Shown piece by piece: positions 36,159 through 45,187 of a DNA stretch of 64,000 nucleotides (position 1 is its first letter; every line of letters begins with the position of its first letter). Below the pieces are notes generated by a model that ran no database searches, had not been told where the DNA came from, and was given only the letters and a program-made list of their open reading frames with translations. The stretch lies in contig NZ_CP035946.1 of the NCBI RefSeq assembly GCF_013177655.1, forward strand, positions 1,116,001 through 1,180,000. Direction: 5' to 3'. This DNA is from Campylobacter canadensis (lineage in GTDB: Bacteria > Campylobacterota > Campylobacteria > Campylobacterales > Campylobacteraceae). A program made the translations under genes and the position numbers.

Positions 36159-37271
36159 ATGAAACTAGACCAAGTTGGTTCTTTTTTAAGAGAAGAAAAA
36201 CTAAAACAAGCAAGAAAAGATTTTGAAGATAAAAAAATTGATTTAAATTCTTTAAGAAATATTGAAAACGAATGTATAAAAAATCTTTTAAAAAAATGTG
36301 ATGAAATCGGACTTTATTATTTAAGTGATGGGGAGTTAAGACGCTCTTGGTGGCATTTAGATTTTTATTGGCAGCTTGATGGTGTAATTAAGATTATAAA
36401 AGAGCAAGGCTACGCTTTTAAAGGCTTGCAAACTCGTGCGGAAGGATTAAAAATAGTTGATAAAATCTCTTGTAAAAATCACAATTTTATTAATGATTTT
36501 AAAGAGCTTATAAAAATAGCAAAGCAATTAAATATTGATATTTCAAGGCTAAAACTTACCATTCCAAGTCCATCAATGTTTTTATATATGCTTTTTGTAA
36601 GAGGTAAAAATGAGACAAATTTTGCTTATTACAACACAAATTATTCTTTATTAAAAGATGATATTTTACAAGCTTATAAGGACTTTTACGAATTGTTTTT
36701 TGAAGCTGGTGGAAGATATTTGCAGCTTGATGATACTTCTTATGGTTCGCTTTGTGATGATGAATTTTGCAAAATTAATGAGCTTGATTATGAAAAAACC
36801 TGCCTTGAATATGTAGATTTTTTAAATCAAAGCCTTAGTTCTATGCCTAAAGGTTTAACTAGTGCTATTCATATTTGTCGTGGAAATTACCGCTCAAGAT
36901 ATGCAGCAAGCGGTGCTTATAGCAAGATTGCCCATATTTTATTTAAAGATTTAAAAATTGATAAATTCTTTTTAGAATTTGATGATGAGCGTTCTGGTGG
37001 TTTTGAAGCCTTAAAATATATACAAAATCAAGAAGTTGTTTTAGGAATTTTAACTACAAAAACAATTCAAAACCCAAGCTTAGAAGACTTAGAAAAAAGA
37101 GTATTGCAAGCAAGTTCGTATATGGATAAAAAACAGCTTAGTATAAGCACACAATGCGGCTTTTCTTCTACTGAAGAAGGCAATGAAATAAGCATACAAA
37201 CACAATGGGATAAAATTCTTTTATTAAAAGAACTTGCAAATAGATTAAATAACAAAGGCTTTAATATATGA
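36159..37271 (+). CDS. MetE C-domain-like (YxjG/YxjH type) methyltransferase
   Basis: A 370-residue cobalamin-independent methionine-synthase-like protein without the N-terminal MetE half. It opens DQVGSFLREEKLKQARK. It has LSDGELRRSWWHLDF, the zinc-site His/Cys in AIHICRGNYRSRY, the acidic LEFDDERSGGFEAL and the final SISTQCGFSSTEEGN supplying another zinc Cys. The family transfers a methyl group to homocysteine or a related thiol. The methyl donor is not known. It lies 30 bases after gnnB with AAAGGAGAAA before its ATG and overlaps gnnA by four bases. Confidence 0.82.
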   Translation: MKLDQVGSFLREEKLKQARKDFEDKKIDLNSLRNIENECIKNLLKKCDEIGLYYLSDGELRRSWWHLDFYWQLDGVIKIIKEQGYAFKGLQTRAEGLKIVDKISCKNHNFINDFKELIKIAKQLNIDISRLKLTIPSPSMFLYMLFVRGKNETNFAYYNTNYSLLKDDILQAYKDFYELFFEAGGRYLQLDDTSYGSLCDDEFCKINELDYEKTCLEYVDFLNQSLSSMPKGLTSAIHICRGNYRSRYAASGAYSKIAHILFKDLKIDKFFLEFDDERSGGFEALKYIQNQEVVLGILTTKTIQNPSLEDLEKRVLQASSYMDKKQLSISTQCGFSSTEEGNEISIQTQWDKILLLKELANRLNNKGFNI

Positions 37272-38092
37272 AATTAGCAATAATTGGCTTAGGTGTAATG
37301 GGCAAAAATCATTACACCGAGCTTAAAAAAGAAAATATAAATTTATATTGCTTTGATATTGTAAAAGCAGATTTTTTAAGTAAAGATGATAATTTTTATT
37401 TAGATTTAGATGAATTAATAAAAAACGACTTAGACGCTGCAATAATAGCAACACCAACCAAATTTCATTTTGATATTTTTGTAAAAATTCATAAAAAAGT
37501 AAAAAATATTTTAATTGAAAAACCACTTAGTTTTAATTTAGAACAAGCTTATAAAATAAAAGAACTTGCAAAAAACAACAATGTTTGTGTAGGCTTTTGT
37601 GAAAGATTTAACCCTGTTAGTTTAGCCTTTAAAGAATTATTAAAAGAAAATGAAGAAATTCTTTATGCAAAATTTATTAGAGCTTCTAGCTATCCTGCAA
37701 GAATTAGCGATGTTGGCGTAGATATGGATTTAAGTGTTCATGATATTGATTTAGCTAATTTTTTTGGAATAAAAAGCACTTTTGAAATTAGTAAAAATTA
37801 TAAAAACAATTTGTGTTCAAGTATAAAATTAAACTCAAATAAACTTGATATTTTGGCTAGTTGGGAATTTAATTGCAAAATTAGAAGAGCTTTTATAAAT
37901 ACTAATCTAGCTAGTTATGAACTTGATTTTTTAAATTCAAAATTGTTTAAAAATAACGAAGAAATAAAAATAACTTTAAGCTCAAGTTTAAAGCAAGAGC
38001 ATAAAGCCTTTATAAATTTAATTAAAACTAACAATATGGGATTTTTAGCAAATATTGATGATGCTATTTACACCCAAGAACTTTTATCCTAA
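37268..38092 (+). CDS. gnnA: Gfo/Idh/MocA oxidoreductase, probable GnnA
   Basis: A 274-residue NAD(P)-dependent sugar dehydrogenase. The Rossmann motif IIGLGVMGKNHY is at the N-terminus, then AAIIATPTKFHF and the catalytic Lys in ILIEKPLSFN (EKP motif), then SVHDIDLANFF with the conserved Asp/His. GnnA oxidises the 3-hydroxyl of UDP-GlcNAc so that GnnB can aminate it. Small size fits the Campylobacter GnnA. It overlaps the MetE-like gene by four bases and ends the operon. Confidence 0.8.
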   Translation: MKLAIIGLGVMGKNHYTELKKENINLYCFDIVKADFLSKDDNFYLDLDELIKNDLDAAIIATPTKFHFDIFVKIHKKVKNILIEKPLSFNLEQAYKIKELAKNNNVCVGFCERFNPVSLAFKELLKENEEILYAKFIRASSYPARISDVGVDMDLSVHDIDLANFFGIKSTFEISKNYKNNLCSSIKLNSNKLDILASWEFNCKIRRAFINTNLASYELDFLNSKLFKNNEEIKITLSSSLKQEHKAFINLIKTNNMGFLANIDDAIYTQELLS

Positions 38093-38230
38093 ACAATACT
38101 TACAAATATATTATATAAAATTCTTTTTTTATATAATATAAAACTCTATTATTTAATATTTTTTTTATTTTTAATATATTTTTTTATATAAAAAAATATT
38201 TTTGATATTAATTTTTAATTTAATTTTAAG

Positions 38231-38244
38231 TTATCTTATGATAA
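38231..38244 (+). promoter_or_regulatory. Candidate promoter/Fur site upstream of haem operon
   Basis: TTATC-TTAT-GATAA is an inverted repeat that includes TATGAT (38237-38242), a usable -10 box 42 bases before the first gene of the haem operon. Iron control is expected by analogy with chuABCD. The match to a full Fur box is weak. Confidence 0.3.
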
Positions 38245-38283
38245 ATTCATTTTAATATTAATTATTAAAATTAGGAGAAAAAT

Positions 38284-38865
38284 TTGTATCATTATTTAGA
38301 AGAAGGTGGGATATTTATGTGGCCTATTTTTGCACTTTTATTACTTTCTAGTGCAATAATACTTGAAAAATTACACATACTTTTCATAAAACAAAAAAGT
38401 ATAAATATAGCTTTTAAAAATACTGTAAAAGCAAAAATAAAAGCAAAAAAGTTTCAAGAATTAAATGAATATTTAAAAAACTATAACAATAGCATTGCAG
38501 TAGTTTTAAAACAAATAATAAATGAAGATGATGAAATCACAATAGAACAATGTTATCAAAATGAAATAAAAAGACTAGAGCATCTTTCTTATTTTCTTGG
38601 AATAAGCATAACAATAGCACCTCAACTTGGATTATTAGGCACAGTTACAGGTATGATACAGTCTTTTAAAGCCCTTTCAAATGCTGATGAAAGCGTTGTT
38701 GCTAGTGGTATAAGCCAAGCTCTGCTTACAACCGCTTTTGGCTTATGTGTTGCTATTTTTGCTTTATTTTTTCATATTATTTTTAATAAAAAAATAGATT
38801 ATTTAAACAATGAAATATATTTATATTTAAATAATTTAATCAAGGCAAAGAATGAAAAAAATTAG
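38284..38865 (+). CDS. exbB: ExbB-like proton channel subunit (second system)
   Basis: A 193-residue MotA/TolQ/ExbB family protein with three helices. It includes MWPIFALLLLSSAIILEKLH at the N-terminus and the channel blocks IAPQLGLLGTVTGMIQSFKAL and ISQALLTTAFGLCVAIFALFFHI. It is longer than the other ExbB in this window and not its close copy. A TTG start at 38284 is preceded by AGGAGAAAAA. First gene of the haem operon; it overlaps exbD by 14 bases. Confidence 0.9.
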   Translation: MYHYLEEGGIFMWPIFALLLLSSAIILEKLHILFIKQKSINIAFKNTVKAKIKAKKFQELNEYLKNYNNSIAVVLKQIINEDDEITIEQCYQNEIKRLEHLSYFLGISITIAPQLGLLGTVTGMIQSFKALSNADESVVASGISQALLTTAFGLCVAIFALFFHIIFNKKIDYLNNEIYLYLNNLIKAKNEKN

Positions 38866-39247
38866 TAGAAAAAAGCCTGAATTTGTAGAAATTTCAATGC
38901 TTAATTTAATTGATGTTATCTTTGTTATGTTGATTTTTTTTATGCTTTGTTCAAGTTTTAAGCATTATTGGCAGTTTGATGTTTTGCTACCTAAAGAAGA
39001 GGGCAAAAGTCAAAATACATTTGAAAATATATTAGAAATATCACTAAATAACAATAAAGAATTATTTGTAAAAGATAAAAAAGAAATCAAAATGATTAAT
39101 TACGAAGAACTAAAAGGATATCTAAATGAGAAAAAAATAATAATTTTAAATGCGGACAAAAAGATAGATTACGGTGATGTTATTAATTTAATAGCATTTT
39201 TACAAGCTCAAAATCAAGAGCAAATAAAATTAAATATTCAAAGGTAA
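38852..39247 (+). CDS. exbD: ExbD-like proton channel subunit (second system)
   Basis: 131 residues. A cytoplasmic N-terminus RKKPEFVEISMLNLIDVIFVMLIFFML contains the membrane helix with the key Asp in NLIDVIF, followed by a periplasmic domain ending INLIAFLQAQNQEQIKLNIQR. Partner of the upstream ExbB; four bases separate it from the receptor gene. Confidence 0.9.
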   Translation: MKKISRKKPEFVEISMLNLIDVIFVMLIFFMLCSSFKHYWQFDVLLPKEEGKSQNTFENILEISLNNNKELFVKDKKEIKMINYEELKGYLNEKKIIILNADKKIDYGDVINLIAFLQAQNQEQIKLNIQR

Positions 39248-39251
39248 AAAA

Positions 39252-41222
39252 ATGAAAAAATACTTATTATTAAGCGTAGTTACACTTAGCGCTTTAGCAA
39301 ATACAAATATTTTACAAACACAAGTTATATCTTCAAGTGGTTTTACTCAAAGCCTAAAAGATACTAGTCATAATGTTTTAGTTTTAAGCAAAGAAGATAT
39401 AGAAAATAAAGGCTATAAAGATATTTACGATGCATTAAAGACCTTTCCGTCAATTAGCATAGCAAGAACAGGCACAAGCGATAGTATTGATATTCGTGGG
39501 CAGGGAGCTAAGGCTAATACAAGGGTTAAAATATTTATAGATGGAGTCTTAATAAATCCTAGTGATAACTCTCACCTTGCAACTCCGCTTGATTTTATTA
39601 ATATTGACGAGGTTGAACAAATTGAAGTTATTGCTGGTGGAGGTAGTGTAATTTATGGAGATGGTGCTGTTGGTGGAGTTGTAAATATTATTAGTAAAAA
39701 ATATAGCAAAATGAAAGATTATGCAAATATTAGGCTAAAAACAGGCTCTTTTGATCATAAATCACTTAGTTTAAACGCTGGTACATTTTTACAAGATAGG
39801 GTTTTTTTAAATCTATCATATAATAAAATTGATGAAGGAGGATATCAAAGAGCAGACAAAAATAAATCAGACTCAGCAAGTCTTGCTTTAAAATTTTTAC
39901 TAAGCGATAATACAGACCTTAGTTTTGATACAAGTTATAAAGAAGAAAAAATAAAACAAAGCGCTATGCTTGATGCTGCAACTTTACTAAACGATAGACG
40001 CTCAGGCGGTTTAATACAAACTGCTTTTTATCCAAAACCAGCTTATATAAATGCTGCAGAGCAGGATTTTACAATAAATAAATATCTAAGCACTAGTTTA
40101 AAATTAAATTATCATAATGAAGATTTTGAATTAGCAATAATTCCTTATTATTTTAATTATTCTTATGATGATTCTAATCTTAAAGATGAAAAAGTTGCAC
40201 TAACAATTAAAAGTATTTTTAATGCAAATGAGATTACAAAACTTAGTTTAGGATATGATTATTCGTATAATAATGGCTTAAGAAATCAAGGTAGTATTAA
40301 AAACGAAGTAAATAAAACAACTAATTCTCTTTTTGCAAATTCTCTTTTTGCTTTAAATGCTTTTGATTTATCTTTTGGTCTTAGATTTGAGAATTCTAAA
40401 TACAATGTTAAAAGGTTTTCAAGTAATATTTTAGCATTAAGTGATGATAATAATTATAATAATCTTGCTTTTAATACAATTTTTTCTAAGGCTTTAAATG
40501 ATGATTTAAAAGCATATTTTAAATTTGAAAGCGGTTTTAGCTCTCCTACACCTTATGAGCTTACCGATAAGGTAAATAATGAATATAAAATCAACAATGT
40601 AAAAGCAGAAAAATATCTAACATACGAACTTGGTTTAAAAGGTCTTGTGTTTGATAATTTTGCACAATTGGCATTCTTTTACACCGATACAAAAGATGAA
40701 ATTTATATAAATATGACTAGCGGCAGACCACCACACGCAACAGGCTTGCAATGGACATATAATAATATTTCAAAAACACAAAGATACGGAGCAGAGCTTA
40801 GCCTAAATCAAATGCTTTTAGATGATACTCTTTCATTAAACGAAAGTTTTTCTTATATAAATGCTAAGGTAAAAAATGATGAATTAAATCCTTACAAAAA
40901 CAAACAATACATACCTTTAGTGCCAAAATATAAAATTAACTTAAACGCCTCATATGAATTTATAAATAATTATTTTGCAAGGATAAATTATTCTTATCTT
41001 TCAAAGCAAAATTGGGATTTTGCAAAAGATACAAACAATAATTACCAAGGCGGTTATGGCTTAGTTGATATTGGTTTTAGCATAAAAGCTATTAAGAATT
41101 TAGATATAAATATTGATGCTAAAAATATTTTTGCAAAAGAATATAATATTTATTGCAGCAATAATTTATGCCAACCAGCAGCAAAACAAACATTTTATTT
41201 AGAAACAAGGTATAGTTTTTAA
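39252..41222 (+). CDS. chuA: TonB-dependent haem receptor, ChuA-like
   Basis: A 656-residue outer-membrane receptor. A signal peptide (about 1-16, SVVTLSALA) precedes the plug (about 30-155, with DALKTFPSISIARTG, IDIRGQGAKANTRVKIFIDG, VIAGGGSVIYGDGAVGGVVNIIS) and a beta barrel ending in ETRYSF. The surrounding genes encode a haem-type ABC transporter and ChuZ-like haem oxygenase, so haem is the likely ligand, as for C. jejuni ChuA. Sequence alone does not fix the ligand. Its last base is shared with the next gene start. Confidence 0.85.
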   Translation: MKKYLLLSVVTLSALANTNILQTQVISSSGFTQSLKDTSHNVLVLSKEDIENKGYKDIYDALKTFPSISIARTGTSDSIDIRGQGAKANTRVKIFIDGVLINPSDNSHLATPLDFINIDEVEQIEVIAGGGSVIYGDGAVGGVVNIISKKYSKMKDYANIRLKTGSFDHKSLSLNAGTFLQDRVFLNLSYNKIDEGGYQRADKNKSDSASLALKFLLSDNTDLSFDTSYKEEKIKQSAMLDAATLLNDRRSGGLIQTAFYPKPAYINAAEQDFTINKYLSTSLKLNYHNEDFELAIIPYYFNYSYDDSNLKDEKVALTIKSIFNANEITKLSLGYDYSYNNGLRNQGSIKNEVNKTTNSLFANSLFALNAFDLSFGLRFENSKYNVKRFSSNILALSDDNNYNNLAFNTIFSKALNDDLKAYFKFESGFSSPTPYELTDKVNNEYKINNVKAEKYLTYELGLKGLVFDNFAQLAFFYTDTKDEIYINMTSGRPPHATGLQWTYNNISKTQRYGAELSLNQMLLDDTLSLNESFSYINAKVKNDELNPYKNKQYIPLVPKYKINLNASYEFINNYFARINYSYLSKQNWDFAKDTNNNYQGGYGLVDIGFSIKAIKNLDINIDAKNIFAKEYNIYCSNNLCQPAAKQTFYLETRYSF

Positions 41223-42190
41223 TGAAAAAATATATTGTTTTTGCTCTAATTTCAATTGCTTTTATAATTTTGTCTCTTGGTCTTAGTGCAAGTAATAGCA
41301 TTTATGGATTTAAGTCTCTTTTAGACTTAATCCTTATGCAAGCAGACGATAATACACAAATAGTATTTTTACAATTAAAGCTACCTAGAATTTTATTATG
41401 CTTTTTGGTAGGAATGCTACTTGCAAGTAGTGCGGCTGTGGTTCAAAGCGTATTTTTAAATCCACTTGCAGACCCTTATATAATAGGAATTGCAAGTGCT
41501 GCAACCTTTGGTGCTGTGCTTGCTTATTTGCTAAATATAAGTGAGATTTTTTATGGGCTTTTTGCCTTTATTTTTTCTATGATTTTATGCTTTATTATCT
41601 TAGCAATTTATAAAGAAAATAAAAATATTTCAACCTTGCTTATTTTAGGTATAGCAATATCTGCTTTTTTAGCATCTTTTACTTCTTTTTTTATTTACTT
41701 AATTGGGCAAGATTCGTTTAAAATAACAGCTTGGCTAATGGGTTATTTTGGTGCAGCAACTTGGTTTAAGGTTATTATTGTTTTTATTGTTAGCCTTATT
41801 AGCTTAACTTATTTTTATCTAAAAAGATATGAATTAGATATTTTATTGTGTGCTGATGAAGAAGCAAGCACTCTTGGACTTAATGTTGAAAAATGCAAAA
41901 AGAATTTAATAATTATGTCTTGTCTTTGTGTGTCTTTTAGCGTTGCTTTTTGCGGTATGATAGCTTTTGTAGGGCTTATTATTCCACATATATTAAGAAT
42001 GTTTTTAAAAAATTCTAGCAATGTTTTAATAATACCACTTTCATCAATGTTGGGCGGTATATTTTTACTAGCTTGCGATAATATCTCAAGGCTAATTATG
42101 TACCCTACTGAAATTCCTGTAGGAGTGATTACATCGTTTTTTGGCGCTCCTTTTTTTATTTATTTGGCATTAGGAAAGAAAAATGCTTAA
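41222..42190 (+). CDS. chuB: FecCD-family haem/iron ABC permease, ChuB-like
   Basis: A 322-residue inner-membrane permease of the BtuC/FecCD type with about ten helices. Typical segments: LKLPRILLCFLVGMLLASSAAVVQSVFLNPLADPYIIGI, ILGIAISAFLASFTSF, AWLMGYFGAATW and FVGLIIPHILRMFL, and the C-terminal PTEIPVGVITSFFGAPFFIYLAL. It starts on the last base of the receptor gene and overlaps the ATPase gene by eight bases. Confidence 0.9.
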   Translation: MKKYIVFALISIAFIILSLGLSASNSIYGFKSLLDLILMQADDNTQIVFLQLKLPRILLCFLVGMLLASSAAVVQSVFLNPLADPYIIGIASAATFGAVLAYLLNISEIFYGLFAFIFSMILCFIILAIYKENKNISTLLILGIAISAFLASFTSFFIYLIGQDSFKITAWLMGYFGAATWFKVIIVFIVSLISLTYFYLKRYELDILLCADEEASTLGLNVEKCKKNLIIMSCLCVSFSVAFCGMIAFVGLIIPHILRMFLKNSSNVLIIPLSSMLGGIFLLACDNISRLIMYPTEIPVGVITSFFGAPFFIYLALGKKNA

Positions 42191-42920
42191 GATAGAAAAC
42201 TTAAAATTAAATTATGAAAATAATCTAATTTTAAATCAAGTAAATTATGAATTTAATTTAGGTAAATTTTATGCTATTTTAGGTGCTAATGGTTGTGGTA
42301 AAAGTTCTTTACTAAAATGTATTTTAAATCTAAACAATTATGAAGGAAGTATAAGCTATAAAAACACAAATTTAAAAACATTAAATTCTAAAGAATTAGC
42401 AAAAATAATATCTTACATACCACAAAAATCAAGTATTTTTATGCCTTTTATTGTAAAAGATTTTATTTTAATGGGCTTGTTTAAAAATAAAGCTTATTTT
42501 TTTTCATACAATAAAGATGATTATAAAAAACTTGATGAAGTTTTAGAACTTTTAGAATTAAAAAACTATAAAAATAGACTTATTCAAAGCCTTAGCGGTG
42601 GAGAATTTGCTAGAGTTTTAATGGCAAGAGCCTTGATTGAAAAACCAAAAATATTGTTAATTGATGAGGTTAATGCCGCACTTGATATTAATTATTCTAT
42701 TTACATAATGAATTTATGCAAAAAATTAGCAAAAGAAAATATATGCGTAATAATGGTAATTCACGATTTATATTTAGCGCTAAATTATTGCAGTGATTTT
42801 ATTTTTATACAAGATAAAAAAATAGCTTACACTGACTTTAACGCTAATTCAATTAAAAATATTTTTAAAATTGAAAACCAAATCCACAATATAAACAATA
42901 AAAAAGTTTTAATTTATTAG
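42183..42920 (+). CDS. chuC: Haem/iron ABC transporter ATPase, ChuC-like
   Basis: A 245-residue ABC ATPase: Walker A GANGCGKSS, signature LSGGEFAR, Walker B ILLIDEVNAAL (a Val where Pro is usual in the DEP motif), switch VIHD. Matches FecE/BtuD-type partners of FecCD permeases. Lies between the permease and binding-protein genes. Confidence 0.9.
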   Translation: MLKIENLKLNYENNLILNQVNYEFNLGKFYAILGANGCGKSSLLKCILNLNNYEGSISYKNTNLKTLNSKELAKIISYIPQKSSIFMPFIVKDFILMGLFKNKAYFFSYNKDDYKKLDEVLELLELKNYKNRLIQSLSGGEFARVLMARALIEKPKILLIDEVNAALDINYSIYIMNLCKKLAKENICVIMVIHDLYLALNYCSDFIFIQDKKIAYTDFNANSIKNIFKIENQIHNINNKKVLIY

Positions 42921-42928
42921 GAGATAAA

Positions 42929-43705
42929 ATGAAAAAAATAATTTTATTATTTTTAAGTGCCATATTATTAAATGCAAAAAGTCTAGTGGTTTTAGAACCA
43001 AGCGCAGTAGAAATTTTGCTTAAATTAGGTGCAAAAGACAATATTTTAGCAATAGCAAAAACACAAAGCTCAAAAATAGAACCTGAGTATTTAAGCAAAG
43101 ATTTAGATAGTGTTGGAACATATATTAGAGTTAATATGGAAAAAATAATCTCACTAAATCCTGATTTAGTACTCTATTCTCATCATTCTTTAAATGTTGA
43201 ACAATTAGACAAATTTAACATAAAAAGAAAAAGTATTGAAGCAAATAACTTAGAAGATATTAAACAAAATATTAAATTTCTTGCTCAAATTAGTAATAAA
43301 GAAAGTAATGGAGAAAAATTACTTTTAGAATTTAATAATTATTTAAGTAAAACAAAGAATGTTATAAAAAATAAAAGCGCAATTATTGTATTTTCGGCAA
43401 ATCCTTTAATGCTTTTTTGTAGTAATAATTTAGCCAATGATGTAATTAATCACATTGGAGTAAAAAATATTTGCACACAAAAAGAGCAAAGTCCAATAGT
43501 AAATATTGAATATATTCTAAGCTCTAATCCTGATGTAATTATTTATTTTGGCAATAAAGAAGAGTTAATAAAACAATATCCATTATTAAAATTAAGTAAG
43601 GCATATAAAGATAATAAAATATTAACAAGCAACTCAGCAAGTTTATTAAGAGCTAGTTATAACATTACTAAAACAATAAGCACATTAATAGAGCAAATCC
43701 AATGA
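42929..43705 (+). CDS. chuD: Haem/iron periplasmic binding protein, ChuD-like
   Basis: 258 residues. A signal peptide (about 1-16, LLFLSAILLNAKS) precedes a cluster A-II (BtuF/FhuD type) binding protein: VVLEPSAVEILLKLGAKDNILAIAK, NPDLVLYSHHSL, then the second lobe with NIEYILSSNPDVIIYFG. The opening VVLEPSAVEIL is typical of this family. It carries haem or another ligand to the ABC permease. Overlaps the tonB gene by four bases. Confidence 0.88.
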   Translation: MKKIILLFLSAILLNAKSLVVLEPSAVEILLKLGAKDNILAIAKTQSSKIEPEYLSKDLDSVGTYIRVNMEKIISLNPDLVLYSHHSLNVEQLDKFNIKRKSIEANNLEDIKQNIKFLAQISNKESNGEKLLLEFNNYLSKTKNVIKNKSAIIVFSANPLMLFCSNNLANDVINHIGVKNICTQKEQSPIVNIEYILSSNPDVIIYFGNKEELIKQYPLLKLSKAYKDNKILTSNSASLLRASYNITKTISTLIEQIQ

Positions 43706-44388
43706 GATATTACATTATTGCATTATTTATTAATTTGTTAATTCTTAGCATACCAGTAAATGCAAATTATAAAGAAAAACAAAATAATAAAATTCAAATT
43801 AGTCTTTATGAGAATAAAAATAAAGAAGAGATGAAAGAAGAGTTTAAAGAAGAGAGTAGCGAAGAAATTAAAGAAGAAATTAAAGAAGAAATTAAAGAAG
43901 AAATTAAAGAAGAAATTGAAAAAGAGAGTGAAGTAGAAAGTAAAGAAGAAATAATAAAGAAAAAAATTGAGAAAAAAATTGAGAAAAAAATTAAAAACAA
44001 TAATAAAGTAATAAATAAAAATTCACAAAATAAAAATAGCAAAAAAACAACTAATGCTAAGCAAGAAAACAATACTAAAAATAATATAAATAATGAAAAT
44101 AATACACAAAGTATAAATGAAAATATTTGTGCAAGCGCAATTAAATTTTATAACATAAAAAACAATTATCCCAAAAAAGCAATTAAATTGTCTCTTTATG
44201 GAAGATATGCAGTAAAAATAATTTTTAGTATAGACAAAAATAAAAATATAAGAATAATAAAAGCAACAGGCAAAGAGCCTTTTTTAAGTGAAGCAAAAAA
44301 GGCAATACTAAAAATAGATTATGAGATTTATAATTTTAATTTCACACTTTGTGAATATGAAAAAACAATAATTTACGAATTAAAATAA
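43702..44388 (+). CDS. tonB: TonB energy-transducing protein (second system)
   Basis: 228 residues. An N-terminal anchor (about 2-21) is followed by a long Glu/Lys/Ile/Asn linker with five tandem KEEI units coded by near-identical 12-base repeats (43867-43916), then an Asn/Lys-rich stretch. A diverged TonB C-terminal domain shows NNYPKKAIKLSLYGRYAVKIIFSI and ATGKEPFLSEAKKAILK. Co-location with its own exbBD and receptor genes suggests a dedicated energiser for haem uptake. Confidence 0.85.
   Translation: MRYYIIALFINLLILSIPVNANYKEKQNNKIQISLYENKNKEEMKEEFKEESSEEIKEEIKEEIKEEIKEEIEKESEVESKEEIIKKKIEKKIEKKIKNNNKVINKNSQNKNSKKTTNAKQENNTKNNINNENNTQSINENICASAIKFYNIKNNYPKKAIKLSLYGRYAVKIIFSIDKNKNIRIIKATGKEPFLSEAKKAILKIDYEIYNFNFTLCEYEKTIIYELK
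43858..43920 (+). repeat. 12-bp tandem repeats in second tonB
   Basis: GAAATTAAAGAA recurs in tandem about five times and codes for EEIK units. As in the first tonB, gain or loss of units keeps the frame. Confidence 0.75.
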
Positions 44389-44398
44389 AGGAGTTAAC

Positions 44399-44404
44399 AT
44401 GTAA
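44399..44404 (+). other. Start-stop element (ATG TAA) with strong ribosome site
   Basis: AAGGAG (44388-44393), a five-base spacer, then ATG immediately followed by TAA. It lies between tonB and the haem oxygenase gene. It could stall or recycle ribosomes, or be a relic of a lost start. Confidence 0.5.
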
Positions 44405-44457
44405 AATAATATTTAAAAATACAAAATACAAAATAGTAATTATTAAAAGGAGAAAAA

Positions 44458-45186
44458 ATGAATGAAAAATTAAAAAATGCCCTAGAGCATATGAATAAAG
44501 AACATATTGATAGTATTAAAAATTTAGTTAAATTTCACAAAAATGTTGATGCAAAAGAAGCAAAACTAACGCATTTAGACTATGAAAAAATTACAATAAA
44601 TTATGATGGTAATGAATTTAGTATTAATTACGATAATAAAGCAAATGATGAAACATTGCATTATGAAATAATTAATTTATGTACAAAAGCAAAGCCTAAA
44701 GAAGATGGCTCAAAATTAAACGAAGAAATAAAAAATTATATGCACTCTTTTAAAAGTGTTGTAATTGCAAGTGGCGATGAAAATGGCTTTATATCATCTT
44801 ATGCACCTATTATTTTTAATGGTGATGAAATATTTATTTTTATAAGTGAAGTTGCCGAACATTACACAACTATTAGTAAAAATCCAAATATTGAAATTAT
44901 GTTTTTACAAGATGAAAAAGAAGCAAAAACAGTATTTGCAAGAATAAGATTAAGATATCAAGTAAAGGCTACAATTCTTCCAAGAGAAGAAAGGTTTGAA
45001 GAGCTTTTTAGTATTCTTAAACAAAGATTTAGCGAAGCTTCTGTTTTTGCTGCTATGAAAGATTTTCATTTTGTAAAATTGAGTATAAAAAGCGGTAGAT
45101 ATGTAAAAGGTTTTGGCGCAGCATTTAGCATTGATGAGCATAATAATGCAAGTGCAATTCGCATAGAAAAACCACATAAGGTATAA
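44458..45186 (+). CDS. chuZ: Haem oxygenase of the HugZ/ChuZ type
   Basis: A 242-residue split-barrel haem oxygenase that opens imported haem to release iron. The N-terminal MNKEHIDSIKNLVKFH helix and the FMN-like barrel with SFKSVVIASGDENGFISSYAPIIF, FISEVAEHYTTISKNPNIEIMF and RLRYQVKATILPREE match HugZ. The C-terminal loop SGRYVKGFGAAFSID contains the conserved G-F-G-x-A motif and His region of this family. Lies after the chu/tonB operon with its own AAAAGGAGAAAAA site; the next gene starts one base after its stop. Confidence 0.93.
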   Translation: MNEKLKNALEHMNKEHIDSIKNLVKFHKNVDAKEAKLTHLDYEKITINYDGNEFSINYDNKANDETLHYEIINLCTKAKPKEDGSKLNEEIKNYMHSFKSVVIASGDENGFISSYAPIIFNGDEIFIFISEVAEHYTTISKNPNIEIMFLQDEKEAKTVFARIRLRYQVKATILPREERFEELFSILKQRFSEASVFAAMKDFHFVKLSIKSGRYVKGFGAAFSIDEHNNASAIRIEKPHKV

Positions 45187-45187
45187 A

